Shown: positions 17,790 to 27,394, numbered from the stretch's first letter. The stretch: 53,988 nucleotides of DNA from Cyanobacteria bacterium GSL.Bin1 (GCA_009909085.1 JAAANX010000104.1:1-53988), one strand, 5' to 3'. Notes: generated by a model from the letters alone, not told the origin. Made by a program: numbers and translations.

Positions 17790-18296
17790 ATGAATTTTAC
17801 TTTATTATCTCAATTGTTGCAACCGGCGCCAGTTGTAATGACAGCACTGGTAATGTTGGTGTTAGTAACCATGCCGATGTCCACCCTTTCTGCACAAAAG
17901 AATAAAGAAAAGGAAGCAGGTGATTCTGCCAACAATAGGGTGCTTCCGAACGGGATCTATCTTTATGGGCAATCTCAACAACCGGATCAAATTGGACAAG
18001 AATACATTGTTTTTGAAGTGAGTGGAAGCAGCTTGGTCGGCGCACTATACATGCCTCATTCAGAATTTAGCTGTTTCCAGGGAACAATGACCGCTAATGA
18101 AATAGAAATGACAGTTAATCATCCCTACGATAACACCCAATATCCTTACGCGATCGCGCTCTCAGCAACTTCTCCACTTGCCAGTCAAAATGAAGAAACC
18201 CAAGTGCCAGTGACGCTAAAAGGATATCATCCCCTAGAAGAAATCAGTACCAACGATGAAAGAATGCTGGCAACCTGCCAAAAAGAGTTCCAGTAA
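17790..18296 (+). CDS. Exported or membrane-anchored hypothetical protein
   Basis: A 168-residue protein I do not recognise. The N-terminal hydrophobic segment (about residues 15-35, VVMTALVMLVLVTMPMSTLS) is a signal peptide or anchor and ends near SAQ. The rest is soluble and mostly beta: LPNGIYLYGQSQQPDQIGQEYIVFEV, then ALYMPHSEFSCFQGT with two conserved-looking Cys (the second near the C-terminus, ATCQKEF) that could pair outside the cytoplasm. The ATG follows AGGAAT at good distance. It sits 11 bp upstream of psbP, which suggests co-expression and a lumenal or periplasmic location. Such proteins occur in cyanobacteria, but a function cannot be named. Confidence 0.7.
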   Translation: MNFTLLSQLLQPAPVVMTALVMLVLVTMPMSTLSAQKNKEKEAGDSANNRVLPNGIYLYGQSQQPDQIGQEYIVFEVSGSSLVGALYMPHSEFSCFQGTMTANEIEMTVNHPYDNTQYPYAIALSATSPLASQNEETQVPVTLKGYHPLEEISTNDERMLATCQKEFQ

Positions 18297-18307
18297 GTTG
18301 CCGAAAC

Positions 18308-18895
18308 ATGGGAAAATACACTAGATTGCAAAACCAACTCAGAGTCATGTTCAGAGCAACCCTTGCCCTAATTTTTTTAATCGCTAATTTTACCCTTTTT
18401 GGCTGTACCAGTGCTACCAGCGGGCTGCAAGGCTACACGAATAGCACCGCCGGATACAAATTTCTGTACCCAAACGGCTGGCAAGAAGTAAAAGTTGATA
18501 ATAATACTGCGGGTGTCGATGTCGTTTTTCGCGACTTAGTCGAACAAACGGAAAATGTCAGTGTCGTTATTAACGAAGTCGGGGAAGAGAGAAAACTCGA
18601 AGATTTGGGAACACCGTCAGAAGTGGGTCAACGTCTCAAAAATACAATTGCGCCACCAGATTCGGAACGGAAAGGCGAACTCCTTCGTGCTGACGAACTG
18701 GAAAAAGAAGGAAAAACTTACTATCTTTTAGAATACCAAGTGACCTTCCCTGATCATCGACAACGACACAATATGGCAAGTGTTGCCGTTAGCCGCGGTA
18801 AGTTATTTACATTCAGTATTTCTACACCGCAAGATCGTTGGGAAAGTCTTTCCGAACGCTTTAATACCATTGCCGATTCGTTTGAAGTGTATTAA
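18308..18895 (+). CDS. psbP: PsbP family lipoprotein (CyanoP), photosystem II assembly
   Basis: A 195-residue thylakoid lumenal lipoprotein. The N-terminal hydrophobic stretch ends in a lipobox (TLFGC), so it should be lipidated and processed by LspA. The mature part shows the PsbP fold: [40 protein letters not shown] and a closing FNTIADSF. CyanoP assists photosystem II assembly rather than binding mature centres. A downstream ATG (18347) would give a more typical short signal. It lies 5 bp upstream of maf. Confidence 0.92.
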   Translation: MGKYTRLQNQLRVMFRATLALIFLIANFTLFGCTSATSGLQGYTNSTAGYKFLYPNGWQEVKVDNNTAGVDVVFRDLVEQTENVSVVINEVGEERKLEDLGTPSEVGQRLKNTIAPPDSERKGELLRADELEKEGKTYYLLEYQVTFPDHRQRHNMASVAVSRGKLFTFSISTPQDRWESLSERFNTIADSFEVY

Positions 18896-18900
18896 CAATC

Positions 18901-19494
18901 ATGCAGTTGGTTCTTGCTTCCGCTTCTCCCGCTCGTTTACGTCTCCTTCGTTGTGCTGGTATTGAACCGGTCGTCTGCAAAAGTGGCTTTGATGAATCAC
19001 AAGTGCAAGTCACTGAACCCAGCGCATTGGTGACAGAACTTGCCACTTGTAAAGCCAAAACAGTTGCCCAAAACTATCAAGACAGCCTCATTTTAGGTTG
19101 CGATTCGGTTTTGGTCGTAGAGGGTGAAATTTATGGGAAGCCTGAAAATGCAACTCTTGCGATCGCGCTGTGGCAAAAAATGCGAGGAAAAGCAGGATCA
19201 CTTTATACCGGTCACACCATTATTGATCAAAAACAAGATCAAATTGTCGTGCGTTACGGCTTAACCACTGTCCACTTCAGTTGGATCAGTGATCGCGCCA
19301 TTACAGATTATGTTGCAACTGGAGAACCCCTCAACTGTGCCGGCGGATTTGCCCTCGAAGGTCGTGGCGGGCTATTTGTGGAAAAAATAGAAGGCTGTCA
19401 TAGCAACGTCATTGGCTTAAGCCTCCCTTTATTCAGACAACTGCTAACAGAATTGGGCTACGGTATCAGTGATTTTTGGGAATGGGAGAAATAA
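18901..19494 (+). CDS. maf: Maf-family nucleoside triphosphate pyrophosphatase
   Basis: A house-cleaning NTP pyrophosphatase (197 residues) that hydrolyses non-canonical or modified nucleotides; some family members inhibit septation. Landmarks are [14 protein letters not shown] (N-terminal SxSxRR-type motif, here SPAR), [13 protein letters not shown] with the catalytic Asp, KPENATLA, the conserved SLYTGHTI, and [12 protein letters not shown] near the end. It follows psbP by 5 bp. The second arginine of the usual SPRR is missing (SPARLR). Confidence 0.92.
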   Translation: MQLVLASASPARLRLLRCAGIEPVVCKSGFDESQVQVTEPSALVTELATCKAKTVAQNYQDSLILGCDSVLVVEGEIYGKPENATLAIALWQKMRGKAGSLYTGHTIIDQKQDQIVVRYGLTTVHFSWISDRAITDYVATGEPLNCAGGFALEGRGGLFVEKIEGCHSNVIGLSLPLFRQLLTELGYGISDFWEWEK

Positions 19495-19559
19495 TTTCAA
19501 CCACTAATTCAGGGATAACCGGACAAGCCGTATCCTCGTCTCATTCGGCGGAGAGGCGT

Positions 19560-19609
19560 TTGACAGGTCAATCAGGTTTCGCTAATATCTGAATATTACT
19601 TCAGATATT
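19560..19609 (+). promoter_or_regulatory. Sigma-70 promoter with a perfect ArsR/SmtB-type operator over the -10 box
   Basis: TTGACA at 19560-19565, a 17-bp spacer and TAATAT at 19583-19588 form a near-consensus promoter for the metal ATPase. A perfect inverted repeat with 10-bp arms (AATATCTGAA at 19584-19593, TTCAGATATT at 19600-19609) and a 6-bp centre covers the -10 box and the expected start of transcription, and ends one base before the first ATG. The TGAA-N-TTCA symmetry is that of SmtB/ZiaR-type metal repressor sites. The repressor gene is not in this window. Confidence 0.8.
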
Positions 19610-19610
19610 C

Positions 19611-21596
19611 ATGTATTTTGAGATGGGACAAAATTGCTGTGGTGGCACTCATGAACATGACTCAAACCAGGGTTACACTGATGATCAAACCGAATTTAGC
19701 TGGCAACAGGAACTCATCCCCATTACGTTCTCTGGGGTCTTATTTTTAATCGGTTTAATTTTTCACGAAGCCCTCCGTAACACCCCTTACCACATTGCTG
19801 AGTATGTTGTCTTACTGCCGGCTTATGTGATGAGTGGTAGGAGTGTGATCACCAGTGCGGGGCGTAACATCCTCAAGGGACAACTCTTTGATGAAAACTT
19901 TTTGATGACCATTGCCACCCTCAGCGCGATCGCGATTCACAAAATACCGGAAGCGGTGGCGGTCATGCTGTTTTTCCAAATAGGAGAATTATTCCAAGGG
20001 TATGCCGTAGGGAAATCCCGTCGCTCGATTCAATCCGTACTGGAAGTACGCCCTGATAGTGCGAATCTCAAAACTGAAGAAGGGGTGACAACCGTTTCTC
20101 CTGACAGTGTTGAGGTTGGGGCGTTAATCCTCGTGCGGGCTGGGGAAAAAGTGCCTTTAGATGGCGAAATTGTGGAAGGGAACTCTCAACTTGATACTTC
20201 CGCCCTTACTGGCGAATCCATTCCGCAAACGGTTCAAGCAGGGGATGAAATTTTAGCTGGATCCATTAATCACGCTGGGGCTTTAACGGTGCGCGTGACC
20301 AAACCCTTTGCTGACTCCTCGATCTCTAAAATTCTCGATTTGGTGGAGAATGCCAACAGTAAAAAAGCAGAAACTGAGAAATTTATCACCACTTTTTCTC
20401 GTTACTATACCCCGGTGGTTGTTTTCTTATCCCTTGCGGTTGCAATTCTTCCTCCTTTGTTTGTCAGTGGCGCAACCCAAGCGGAATGGACGTATCGCGC
20501 CTTAGTGTTACTGGTTATTGCTTGTCCGTGCGGTTTAGTGATTAGTGTGCCCTTAGGTTACTTTGGTGGTGTGGGAAATGCCGCAAAAAACGGCATTTTA
20601 GTGAAAGGGGCAACCTTTTTAGATGCCCTCACGCAAGTGCAAACGGTTGTTTTTGATAAAACGGGAACCCTGACGAAAGGAAACTTTCAAGTAACAGACA
20701 TCGTAACCTACAATGGTTTGAGTAAGCCTGAATTACTGGAATTAGCAGCGACCGTGGAATCCCACTCTAATCATCCCGTCGCGCAGTCGATTCGAGAAGC
20801 CCATGGCAAAGGAATTGATGATTCCACTCTGCAAAACTATCAAGAAGTTTCGGGACATGGCATTATTGCGGAAGTAAACCAGCAAGTCGTTTTAGTGGGA
20901 AATGATCGCCTCCTGCATCGAGAAAATATTCCGCATCAAGCAGAGGTTTGCCATTTGGAAGGGACGATCGCGCATACAGCAGTGAATGGGGAATATAGTG
21001 GACACATTATCATTGCTGATGAGTTGAAAGCGGATGCAGTAGAAGCGATTGCCAGCTTAAGAAGGAAAGACATTAAGGTGGTAATGCTCACAGGCGATAA
21101 TGCCATGGTTGCTCGAAGCATTGCCCAACAATTAGGGGTAGATCGTTATCAAGCGGACTTATTACCGGAAGACAAAGTCACTGCTGTTGAAGCAATTCTC
21201 GAACAAGTTCATCGCCTTCATCGCCAGAAGACGAAAGTTGCCTTTGTCGGGGATGGCATTAATGATGCCCCTGTAATTGCTCGTGCGGATGTCGGGATTG
21301 CCATGGGCGGTTTAGGATCGGATGCCGCCATTGAAACCGCTGATGTAGTTATTATGACCGATGCGCCTTCTAAAATTGTACAAGCCATCGCGATCGCGCA
21401 GAAAACCCGTCAAATTGTTTGGCAGAATATCGGTTTTGCTTTAGGCATTAAAGGATTGTTTATCTTGTTTGGTGCGATGGGATTAGCAACCTTATGGGAA
21501 GCCATTTTTGCCGATGTTGGTGTCGCCCTAATTGCCATTTTCAATGCCGGTCGGATTTTAAGATTTAAGGCTTCATCAGATTCAATAATTGATTGA
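19611..21596 (+). CDS. Zinc/cadmium-type P1B ATPase (ZiaA/CadA-like) without an HMA domain
   Basis: A metal-efflux P-type ATPase of 661 residues. The intramembrane motif is CPC in VIACPCGLVISVPLG, the form of Zn/Cd/Pb pumps. Also present are TGES, DKTGTLTKG, SNHPVAQSI (HP loop) and GDGINDAPVIARADVGIAMG. Instead of an N-terminal HMA domain there is a short Cys/His tail (MGQNCCGGTHEHDS) that could bind metal. The second in-frame ATG (19623, MGQNCC) leaves more room for a leader and may be the real start. Expression is probably metal-induced through the overlapping palindrome at 19584-19609. Confidence 0.9.
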   Translation: MYFEMGQNCCGGTHEHDSNQGYTDDQTEFSWQQELIPITFSGVLFLIGLIFHEALRNTPYHIAEYVVLLPAYVMSGRSVITSAGRNILKGQLFDENFLMTIATLSAIAIHKIPEAVAVMLFFQIGELFQGYAVGKSRRSIQSVLEVRPDSANLKTEEGVTTVSPDSVEVGALILVRAGEKVPLDGEIVEGNSQLDTSALTGESIPQTVQAGDEILAGSINHAGALTVRVTKPFADSSISKILDLVENANSKKAETEKFITTFSRYYTPVVVFLSLAVAILPPLFVSGATQAEWTYRALVLLVIACPCGLVISVPLGYFGGVGNAAKNGILVKGATFLDALTQVQTVVFDKTGTLTKGNFQVTDIVTYNGLSKPELLELAATVESHSNHPVAQSIREAHGKGIDDSTLQNYQEVSGHGIIAEVNQQVVLVGNDRLLHRENIPHQAEVCHLEGTIAHTAVNGEYSGHIIIADELKADAVEAIASLRRKDIKVVMLTGDNAMVARSIAQQLGVDRYQADLLPEDKVTAVEAILEQVHRLHRQKTKVAFVGDGINDAPVIARADVGIAMGGLGSDAAIETADVVIMTDAPSKIVQAIAIAQKTRQIVWQNIGFALGIKGLFILFGAMGLATLWEAIFADVGVALIAIFNAGRILRFKASSDSIID

Positions 21597-21810
21597 TTTA
21601 ATTTTTCCAAAAAGCAGATTGGTTTAATCCATTTATAATGATAGCATTACTAACAGAAACCAATTTAATCATTGCAACCGAAATTTTCCTAATCTTTTCC
21701 CTTCCTTTAGAATTAGGATTTTCTGACGCAATTTGAAAAAATTGGGAATTAAATAAACTGCTTCGAGAATGAAAAACTAATGATACAGCGCGTAGTGTCA
21801 TACCATCAAA

Positions 21811-22347
21811 TTAATCGTCAGTATCAGTTACCTTTGCTTGCTCAAATTCATCTTCTGAAAACTGAGAAGATTCCCTTGTGCCAGAAAAACTTCCCTGTGC
21901 TGTTTCCAAGTCTTCTTTCGAGACCGGTATTTGCGATGTCTTTTCTGATTTCAGCACATCGAGAGAAATTTGTAATTGGGGTCCTGACCTCGCCAATCGG
22001 ATCACCATCCCATTTTTAACTAAGGCACGACTAATCCGTTTTCCTTCATAGAAGGTTCCGTTAGAACCCATATTAATCACTTCCCAGTCTTTTCCTTTCC
22101 GTCGAATTTCAACGTGATGACGAGAGATAACGGCACTGTAGAGAGTGACCTCATTATTCCTAGATCGTCCAATTCTGATGACAGATTTGGGTTCAAAACG
22201 CCAAGTTTGAACCGCAACAGAGTGTTGAGGATGCAGCAGGGTCAAAGTAATCATCGGGGTTTGGTTTTCCGATGAATTGTGAGAGGGTGGAGTTTTCTGC
22301 ACGTTTTCGCCTTTATCGCCAGAATAAGTAGGTTGAAATGATGCCAT
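21811..22347 (-). CDS. FHA-domain protein
   Basis: A 178-residue protein with one central FHA domain (about residues 30-125): SVIRIGRSRNNEVTLYSAVISRHHVEI and NMGSNGTFYEGKRI carry the GR-S, SRxH and N-G phosphothreonine-binding positions. Ser/Thr/Glu-rich, probably disordered tails flank it. The start MASFQP is chosen because the longer frame begins with a TTG and has no ribosome site. Nothing in the operon context indicates a partner. FHA proteins bind proteins phosphorylated by Ser/Thr kinases. Confidence 0.8.
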   Translation of the reverse strand: MASFQPTYSGDKGENVQKTPPSHNSSENQTPMITLTLLHPQHSVAVQTWRFEPKSVIRIGRSRNNEVTLYSAVISRHHVEIRRKGKDWEVINMGSNGTFYEGKRISRALVKNGMVIRLARSGPQLQISLDVLKSEKTSQIPVSKEDLETAQGSFSGTRESSQFSEDEFEQAKVTDTDD

Positions 22348-22774
22348 TTTATACTGAGACTGTATTCTCGATGTTGGTGGTTGCAGTAAGCAAGGAGATT
22401 TCTCGGTAATTTTTTTTCTAATGTTCAAAGCTAAGTTAACTAAGGTTAGTCTTTACTCTGAACTTTCAACTCTAAAAGCCTGGAAACCCACAATTCAATC
22501 TGAACTTTAGACATTATACCTCAAAGTTCAATTCTCTCCTGCACTGCTTTCTAAGGTTTAATCAATAGTTAGAATACTCAACCTCCGCTCTCAGAAAACA
22601 TAATTTCTAACTGGATCAGATTGGGGATCATGACATTTATTTGAAGATGATTAACACGTTGAAATAAATATTACTATTCTAATTAGTTTTTTTTCAAAAA
22701 AAAATGAGGAAATTACTTAATATCAGACGTATTTTTTTCTAAAGATAGCAAAGGAAAAAGTAACTAATTTTCCC
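22348..22774. other. Gene-free stretch between the FHA gene and nadE
   Basis: AT-rich, no supported gene. It contains an eight-T, one-C, nine-A palindromic tract at 22687-22704 about 70 bases past the nadE stop. This may act as a weak bidirectional terminator. The promoter of the FHA gene should also be here, but no clear boxes were found. Confidence 0.4.
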
Positions 22775-24472
22775 CTAGAGATGAACCATTCGACTAGCAA
22801 TGGGCATTCGCCAACCCGTACCAAAGGCGCGATCAGTCACCTTTAAGCCGGGAGGGGCTTGACGGCGTTTAAATTCTGCTTTCTGCACTAATTTAGTCAC
22901 TTTTTGCACTGTTTCTACGTTAAAGCCGGCAGTAACAATTTGCTGGGGCGATTGATGTTCATGAATAAAACGGTGCAAAATTTCGTCAAGGATTTCGTAA
23001 GGCGGTAGCGAATCTTGATCTTGTTGATCGGGCTTAAGCTCAGCACTCGGTGCTTTCGTGATCACATTTTCAGGAATGATCTCTTGGTTTCGATTGAGCC
23101 ATCGACATAGAGAATAGACGCGGGTTTTGGGAATATCGGAAATCACTGCAAGACCTCCATTCATATCACCGTATAAAGTGCAATAGCCCACTGCCATTTC
23201 TGATTTATTGCCGGTTGAGAGTAATAAATAATTAAATTTATTCGCGATCGCCATTAAAAGATTACCCCGAATTCTCGACTGTAAGTTTTCCTCGGCAACG
23301 CCAAATTCGGTTCCGGCAAATAAGGGCTCTAGAATTTCATCGTAGGCTGCCATGGCTGATTTGATTGGTAAAGTGATGTGACGAATCCCTAAGTTGTTGA
23401 CCAGGGCTTCCGCATCAGTAACGGAACTCGAAGAACTATAAACAGAGGGCATCAAAACCCCGAGAACATTCTCTTCTCCAAATGCCGATCGCGCGATCGC
23501 GGCAACCAGAGAAGAGTCAATTCCCCCGCTCAAACCAATTACAACTTTTTCAAAGCCACATTTGCAGGCATAATCTTTGACTCCTAACACCAGCGCTTGC
23601 CAAATTTCTTCGTCTTCGTTTTCTAAAGCGGGTGCAATTTGGGTCGAGATTAAATCTTGTTGACGGGATGAAAATTCTGTAATGATTAAATCGTCTTGAA
23701 AAGGATGAGCGCGTGCCACTAATTTTCCCTCGCGATTGAGGGCGACACTGGTGCCATCAAAAATCAGGTCGTCATTAGCACCGACTTGATTGGCATAAAC
23801 AATGGGAATGGCATAATAACAAGCACTATGGCTTAGCATCGCTTCTCTTAATTTTTGTTTGCCCGCACTATAAGGAGAAGCCGATAAATTAACAATCAGA
23901 TCAGCCCCATGAGCCGCTAAATCTTCCAAGGGATTGTGAGCATAATTGCGTTTTCCCCAGAATTTTTCATCATTCCAAAGATCTTCGCAAATGGTGACGC
24001 CAATTGTAATTGGGCTGAAAATACCATTGGCTTGTTCCTCTTTAATCACAAAGCAATTACTTTGTTTTCCTGGTTCAAAATAGCGCACTTCATCAAAGAC
24101 ATCATAGGTGGGAAGTAAACGTTTATGAAAATAAGTAACTACCCTGCCTTCTTCGACTAAAGCAATCGTATTATGTAAGGGTTTTTCTCCTTTTTCCGCA
24201 GCGTGAGGATTAACTGTTGCCAATCCCACTAAAACCGTTAATTGGGGAGGGAGGGCTTGCGCTAAGCGCTCCAATTGCTGAGACATCTTAGTAATAAAAC
24301 TGGGATTGAGAAGATGATCGCGAGGGGGGTAGCCACATAGAGAAAGTTCGGGGGTGAGTAATAATTGCGCTCCTGCTTGCACTGCTTTTTCGGCAGCATC
24401 TAGAATATTTTGAGCATTTTGGTTTAAATCACCAATGGTGGGGTTGAGTTGCGCGATCGCGATTTTCATCAT
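22775..24472 (-). CDS. nadE: Glutamine-dependent NAD+ synthetase
   Basis: Catalyses the last step of NAD synthesis: nicotinate adenine dinucleotide plus glutamine and ATP to NAD. The N-terminal nitrilase-fold glutaminase (about 1-260) has catalytic Glu in LLTPELSLCGYPPRD, Lys in FHKRLLPTYDVFDE and Cys in GVTICEDLWND. The C-terminal synthetase (about 290-565) has the PP-loop VIGLSGGIDSSLVAAIA and STGNKSEMAVGYCTLYGDMNG. Two ATG codons stand in tandem. It lies 8 bp downstream of nrtR in the operon pncB-nadD-nrtR-nadE, so its level is likely set by that regulator. Confidence 0.96.
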   Translation of the reverse strand: MMKIAIAQLNPTIGDLNQNAQNILDAAEKAVQAGAQLLLTPELSLCGYPPRDHLLNPSFITKMSQQLERLAQALPPQLTVLVGLATVNPHAAEKGEKPLHNTIALVEEGRVVTYFHKRLLPTYDVFDEVRYFEPGKQSNCFVIKEEQANGIFSPITIGVTICEDLWNDEKFWGKRNYAHNPLEDLAAHGADLIVNLSASPYSAGKQKLREAMLSHSACYYAIPIVYANQVGANDDLIFDGTSVALNREGKLVARAHPFQDDLIITEFSSRQQDLISTQIAPALENEDEEIWQALVLGVKDYACKCGFEKVVIGLSGGIDSSLVAAIARSAFGEENVLGVLMPSVYSSSSSVTDAEALVNNLGIRHITLPIKSAMAAYDEILEPLFAGTEFGVAEENLQSRIRGNLLMAIANKFNYLLLSTGNKSEMAVGYCTLYGDMNGGLAVISDIPKTRVYSLCRWLNRNQEIIPENVITKAPSAELKPDQQDQDSLPPYEILDEILHRFIHEHQSPQQIVTAGFNVETVQKVTKLVQKAEFKRRQAPPGLKVTDRAFGTGWRMPIASRMVHL

Positions 24473-24480
24473 TCTTCACT

Positions 24481-25212
24481 TTAAATAAAAACTAGCGGTT
24501 TATCTTTTAATAAGGCAAAAGCATCTTCATCAAAGCTATATAAAGTTGCCGGTCGTCCCGCACCGCGCGAGACTTTTAATCCGGTGTCAGTTAAAAAACC
24601 TAACTTGAGAAGGCGCGCTCGGAAGTTAGAATAATCAGAAAAATTTTCTCCTAAAACCGTCGTGTAAAACTGATATAAATCGTTTAAAGTAAACGTTTCT
24701 GGCAGCACTTTAAACGCGATCGGGCTGTATTCTAACTTATTTCTTAAGCGTTGATAGCCGTAATCTAAAATGCGATTATGATCAAAGGCTAGTTGTGGGG
24801 TTTCTTTCAATAAAGACCAAACTGCTTTTTGTCCCTCTTTCGTAATTAATTCGGTATCTTCATATCGAACTAAGGCAAAATAACTGACCGAGAGATACCG
24901 TTGATTATAAGAATTTTTAGCTTCTCGCGGGTCCCGTCCGGGTTCCCCAAAGGTATAAAGTTGTTCTAAATAGAGATTTTCAACGGCTATTTTTTCCGAT
25001 AAAGTCCGATAGGCAGCTGCCTCTAAAGACTCACCCACTCGCACTAATGTCCCCGGTAAACTAAAGGAATGGGCAAACGGTTCATGCTGTCGTTCTACCA
25101 ATAAAATTAAGAGCCGATTGGAGTGAGTATCCACCGAAAAAATGACATTATCAACACCAACTTTAAACTCAGCAAGAGAGGTTGTAACGGCAGTTAATTT
25201 TGAGTTTTCCAT
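24481..25212 (-). CDS. nrtR: NrtR-type transcriptional regulator (Nudix-like domain plus winged helix)
   Basis: A 243-residue protein. Residues about 15-150 form a Nudix-like domain that in NrtR senses ADP-ribose or related NAD metabolites. Residues about 165-240 are the NrtR winged helix (TLNDLYQFYTTVL, FRARLLKLGFL, GRPATLYSF). The Nudix box at 54-76 is LPGTLVRVGESLEAAAYRTL followed by SEKIAV. The catalytic REUxEE positions read R-T-L-S-E-K, so two of three glutamates are gone and hydrolysis is probably lost. It sits inside a NAD operon between nadD and nadE, which supports the assignment; NrtR next to nadE is known in cyanobacteria. Confidence 0.9.
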   Translation of the reverse strand: MENSKLTAVTTSLAEFKVGVDNVIFSVDTHSNRLLILLVERQHEPFAHSFSLPGTLVRVGESLEAAAYRTLSEKIAVENLYLEQLYTFGEPGRDPREAKNSYNQRYLSVSYFALVRYEDTELITKEGQKAVWSLLKETPQLAFDHNRILDYGYQRLRNKLEYSPIAFKVLPETFTLNDLYQFYTTVLGENFSDYSNFRARLLKLGFLTDTGLKVSRGAGRPATLYSFDEDAFALLKDKPLVFI

Positions 25213-25262
25213 CTTAATTTCGCGGTGGGGATTGACAGCATCCGAATGAAAGAATCAGCAGC

Positions 25263-25838
25263 TCAAGAATATAATTGTTGCTCAAGAATATACTGTTTCA
25301 CAGAAGAATCGACGACGTCTGGCTTACCGTTTTGGCGATAAGCGGTTGATGAAACCGGCGGGGCATTGAGATCAGCGACTTCATAAGTGCCACCCATTTG
25401 GAAAAGCCGATTTAAGTCTTCTTCATGAGGCGGATAGCCGGGACGAGGGATAATTAATAAGTTAACCCGCCGCAGCAATTCTTCACTGGCATACCAACGG
25501 GGAATTTGGGCAATTAAATCAGAACCAATAACAAAGGTCAACTCAACATCTTTCCCCCAATGGGCTTCCGCTTTTTTAACCGTTTCTAAACTCCTCGGGC
25601 TACTCAGTGTACTGTCGAGGAGGATATTGTCTTTCGGCGTTTCTAGGGAGGCAATCATCAACTCTAACATTTTCATGCGATGTTGAAGTGGGGTTTGATC
25701 AGATTTTAAGGGATTATCGGCTGCCCAAACAGCGACTTGATCGTAATGGTGAGAGAGCCATTCTAAAATGATCTTGTGCCCTTGTGTTGGCGGATCGGCA
25801 CTCGTCCCAAATAAAGCAACTTGTTTCGGTTTTGGCAT
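25263..25838 (-). CDS. nadD: Nicotinate-nucleotide adenylyltransferase
   Basis: Adenylylates nicotinate mononucleotide to NaAD, the step between PncB and NadE. The 191-residue protein begins MPKPKQVALFGTSADPPTQG with the nucleotidyltransferase (H/T)xGH motif as TQGHKIIL. FVIGSDLIAQIPRWY matches the family's GxDxxxxxxxW segment, and SSTAYRQN matches the ISxTxIR region with Tyr for Ile. The start is the ATG at 25838, 11 bp after the pncB stop; a longer frame overlapping pncB is rejected. Confidence 0.93.
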   Translation of the reverse strand: MPKPKQVALFGTSADPPTQGHKIILEWLSHHYDQVAVWAADNPLKSDQTPLQHRMKMLELMIASLETPKDNILLDSTLSSPRSLETVKKAEAHWGKDVELTFVIGSDLIAQIPRWYASEELLRRVNLLIIPRPGYPPHEEDLNRLFQMGGTYEVADLNAPPVSSTAYRQNGKPDVVDSSVKQYILEQQLYS

Positions 25839-25849
25839 GATTTTCGGAG

Positions 25850-27190
25850 TTATATCTCGCTGGTTTTCAATTGTTGAAGTGGGGAAGAGATTTGCACCGT
25901 AAGAGGAGTGGGATCGTTTAATTGACGAGCGGCGTCGGGAAGAGTAAGCACAGATTGGCGAGCGCGATCGCGCAAGGTGGCTAAAGATTCTACCGGTACG
26001 ATCACTTCCCCTTCTTTCATCACTAATATCAACAAAGGGGTTTCTCCCTCGGCTGCTGATTCTGACATTAACCCTAAGCGATCGCGCTGTATCTTGCCTT
26101 GTTCCCAACGTCGGAAGATTTGCTTCCGCCCCGGATAGGTTTCCTTGCTGGTCGATTCTTTCTGGGTTCCCCTCCCATCAATTTCTACCAGTTTATACAC
26201 CCCATTAACGGGCGTTCCGGTGACGAGGTTCGTACCTACCCCATAGCCATCAATGATGGCTCCTTCGGCTAATAACCGTTCAATTGCCCACTCATCCAAA
26301 TCGCCACTGGCAAAAATTGCCGTTTCTGGCAGCAGCGATCGGACTTTTTGCGATAATTGCGCCACATCCCCTGAATCAATCCGGACACCAGGGACGTGAC
26401 GCTCTCCCGCTTGCACTTGCTGGGCAAGACGTTCAGCAGCAGCAACAGTATCATACGTATCGATTAATAGGGGCGCTTCGGGAAAATAGCGACTAAAGGC
26501 AGTAAATGCTTCATCTTCTCCGCCGCGCAGTGCCGCGATCGCCATAACCAGCGAGTGTGCCATCGTTCCACTGGGCACTTCCCCTAACTTTGATGCTGCT
26601 GCCACATTCGAGGTGGCATCAAAGCCTGCTGCTAAAGCCGCTCGTGCTGCCCAAAGAGAAGCTTGGGGGCTAAAAGCACGACGAGTTCCAAATTCCAATA
26701 GCTTTGCGGTTTCTCCAGCAACATCTCGGATCCGTGCTGCTCTCGTTGCAATCAAGGTTTGATAGTTCAGGGTATTGAGGAGATAAGTTTCTGCTAGTTG
26801 CGCTTGCCAGAGCGGAGCGTCCACTCGCAATAGGGGTTCGTTGGCAAAAACTGCTGTTCCTTCTGGAACTGCCCAAACATCTCCCGTGAAGACTTTTCCT
26901 TCCAGGATTGACCAGAACTCTTGAGGGGCATGATTAAAAAGCCCCATCTGTTGCAACTGCTGAATTTGCTCCCGAGAAAAGTGCAGTTGTTGTAAATATT
27001 GGAGCGCTTGCGCTAATCCCATTGCAATGAGATAGCCATAGGAAGGAGGTAAACGGCGAGCAAATAACTCGAAACTGGCTGGTTTTTCAGCAATCCCTTC
27101 CCCCACATAACACGCTCCCATGGTTAACTCGTAGAGATCGGTTAAAAAGCTGTAGTCTTCGGGAGACACAGTTAAAGCGGGTTCCGACAT
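25850..27190 (-). CDS. pncB: Nicotinate phosphoribosyltransferase
   Basis: Salvages nicotinate: nicotinate plus PRPP (with ATP) gives NaMN. The 446-residue product has the family landmarks: LTDLYELTMGACYV near the N-terminus, FELFARRLPPSYGYL, LEFGTRRAFSPQASLWAARA, GTMAHSLVMA with the catalytic His region, VRIDSGDV and FASGDLDEW, and GYGVGTNLVTG binding phosphate. The ATG at 27190 is preferred; the longer frame upstream reads through intergenic sequence. It is first in pncB-nadD-nrtR-nadE. The upstream region to about 27290 should hold the promoter and NrtR operator, but no clear palindrome was found. Confidence 0.95.
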   Translation of the reverse strand: MSEPALTVSPEDYSFLTDLYELTMGACYVGEGIAEKPASFELFARRLPPSYGYLIAMGLAQALQYLQQLHFSREQIQQLQQMGLFNHAPQEFWSILEGKVFTGDVWAVPEGTAVFANEPLLRVDAPLWQAQLAETYLLNTLNYQTLIATRAARIRDVAGETAKLLEFGTRRAFSPQASLWAARAALAAGFDATSNVAAASKLGEVPSGTMAHSLVMAIAALRGGEDEAFTAFSRYFPEAPLLIDTYDTVAAAERLAQQVQAGERHVPGVRIDSGDVAQLSQKVRSLLPETAIFASGDLDEWAIERLLAEGAIIDGYGVGTNLVTGTPVNGVYKLVEIDGRGTQKESTSKETYPGRKQIFRRWEQGKIQRDRLGLMSESAAEGETPLLILVMKEGEVIVPVESLATLRDRARQSVLTLPDAARQLNDPTPLTVQISSPLQQLKTSEI

Positions 27191-27394
27191 GACATTCTGC
27201 TTGGAGTATAGATAAATCTTAATTTTAATTATAGTGATTTTTACCAAAATTGGAAAGGTCTTTCCTCTCACTCGGGAGGCAGAAATACCAAGCTGATGTT
27301 TACTCGCTCGCTTGATTACTGTTACGGGTATTTTCTCTACCAAGCAAGCTCTATCACTAACACCAATGAAGTCTCTCTCGATATTGAACCGCGG

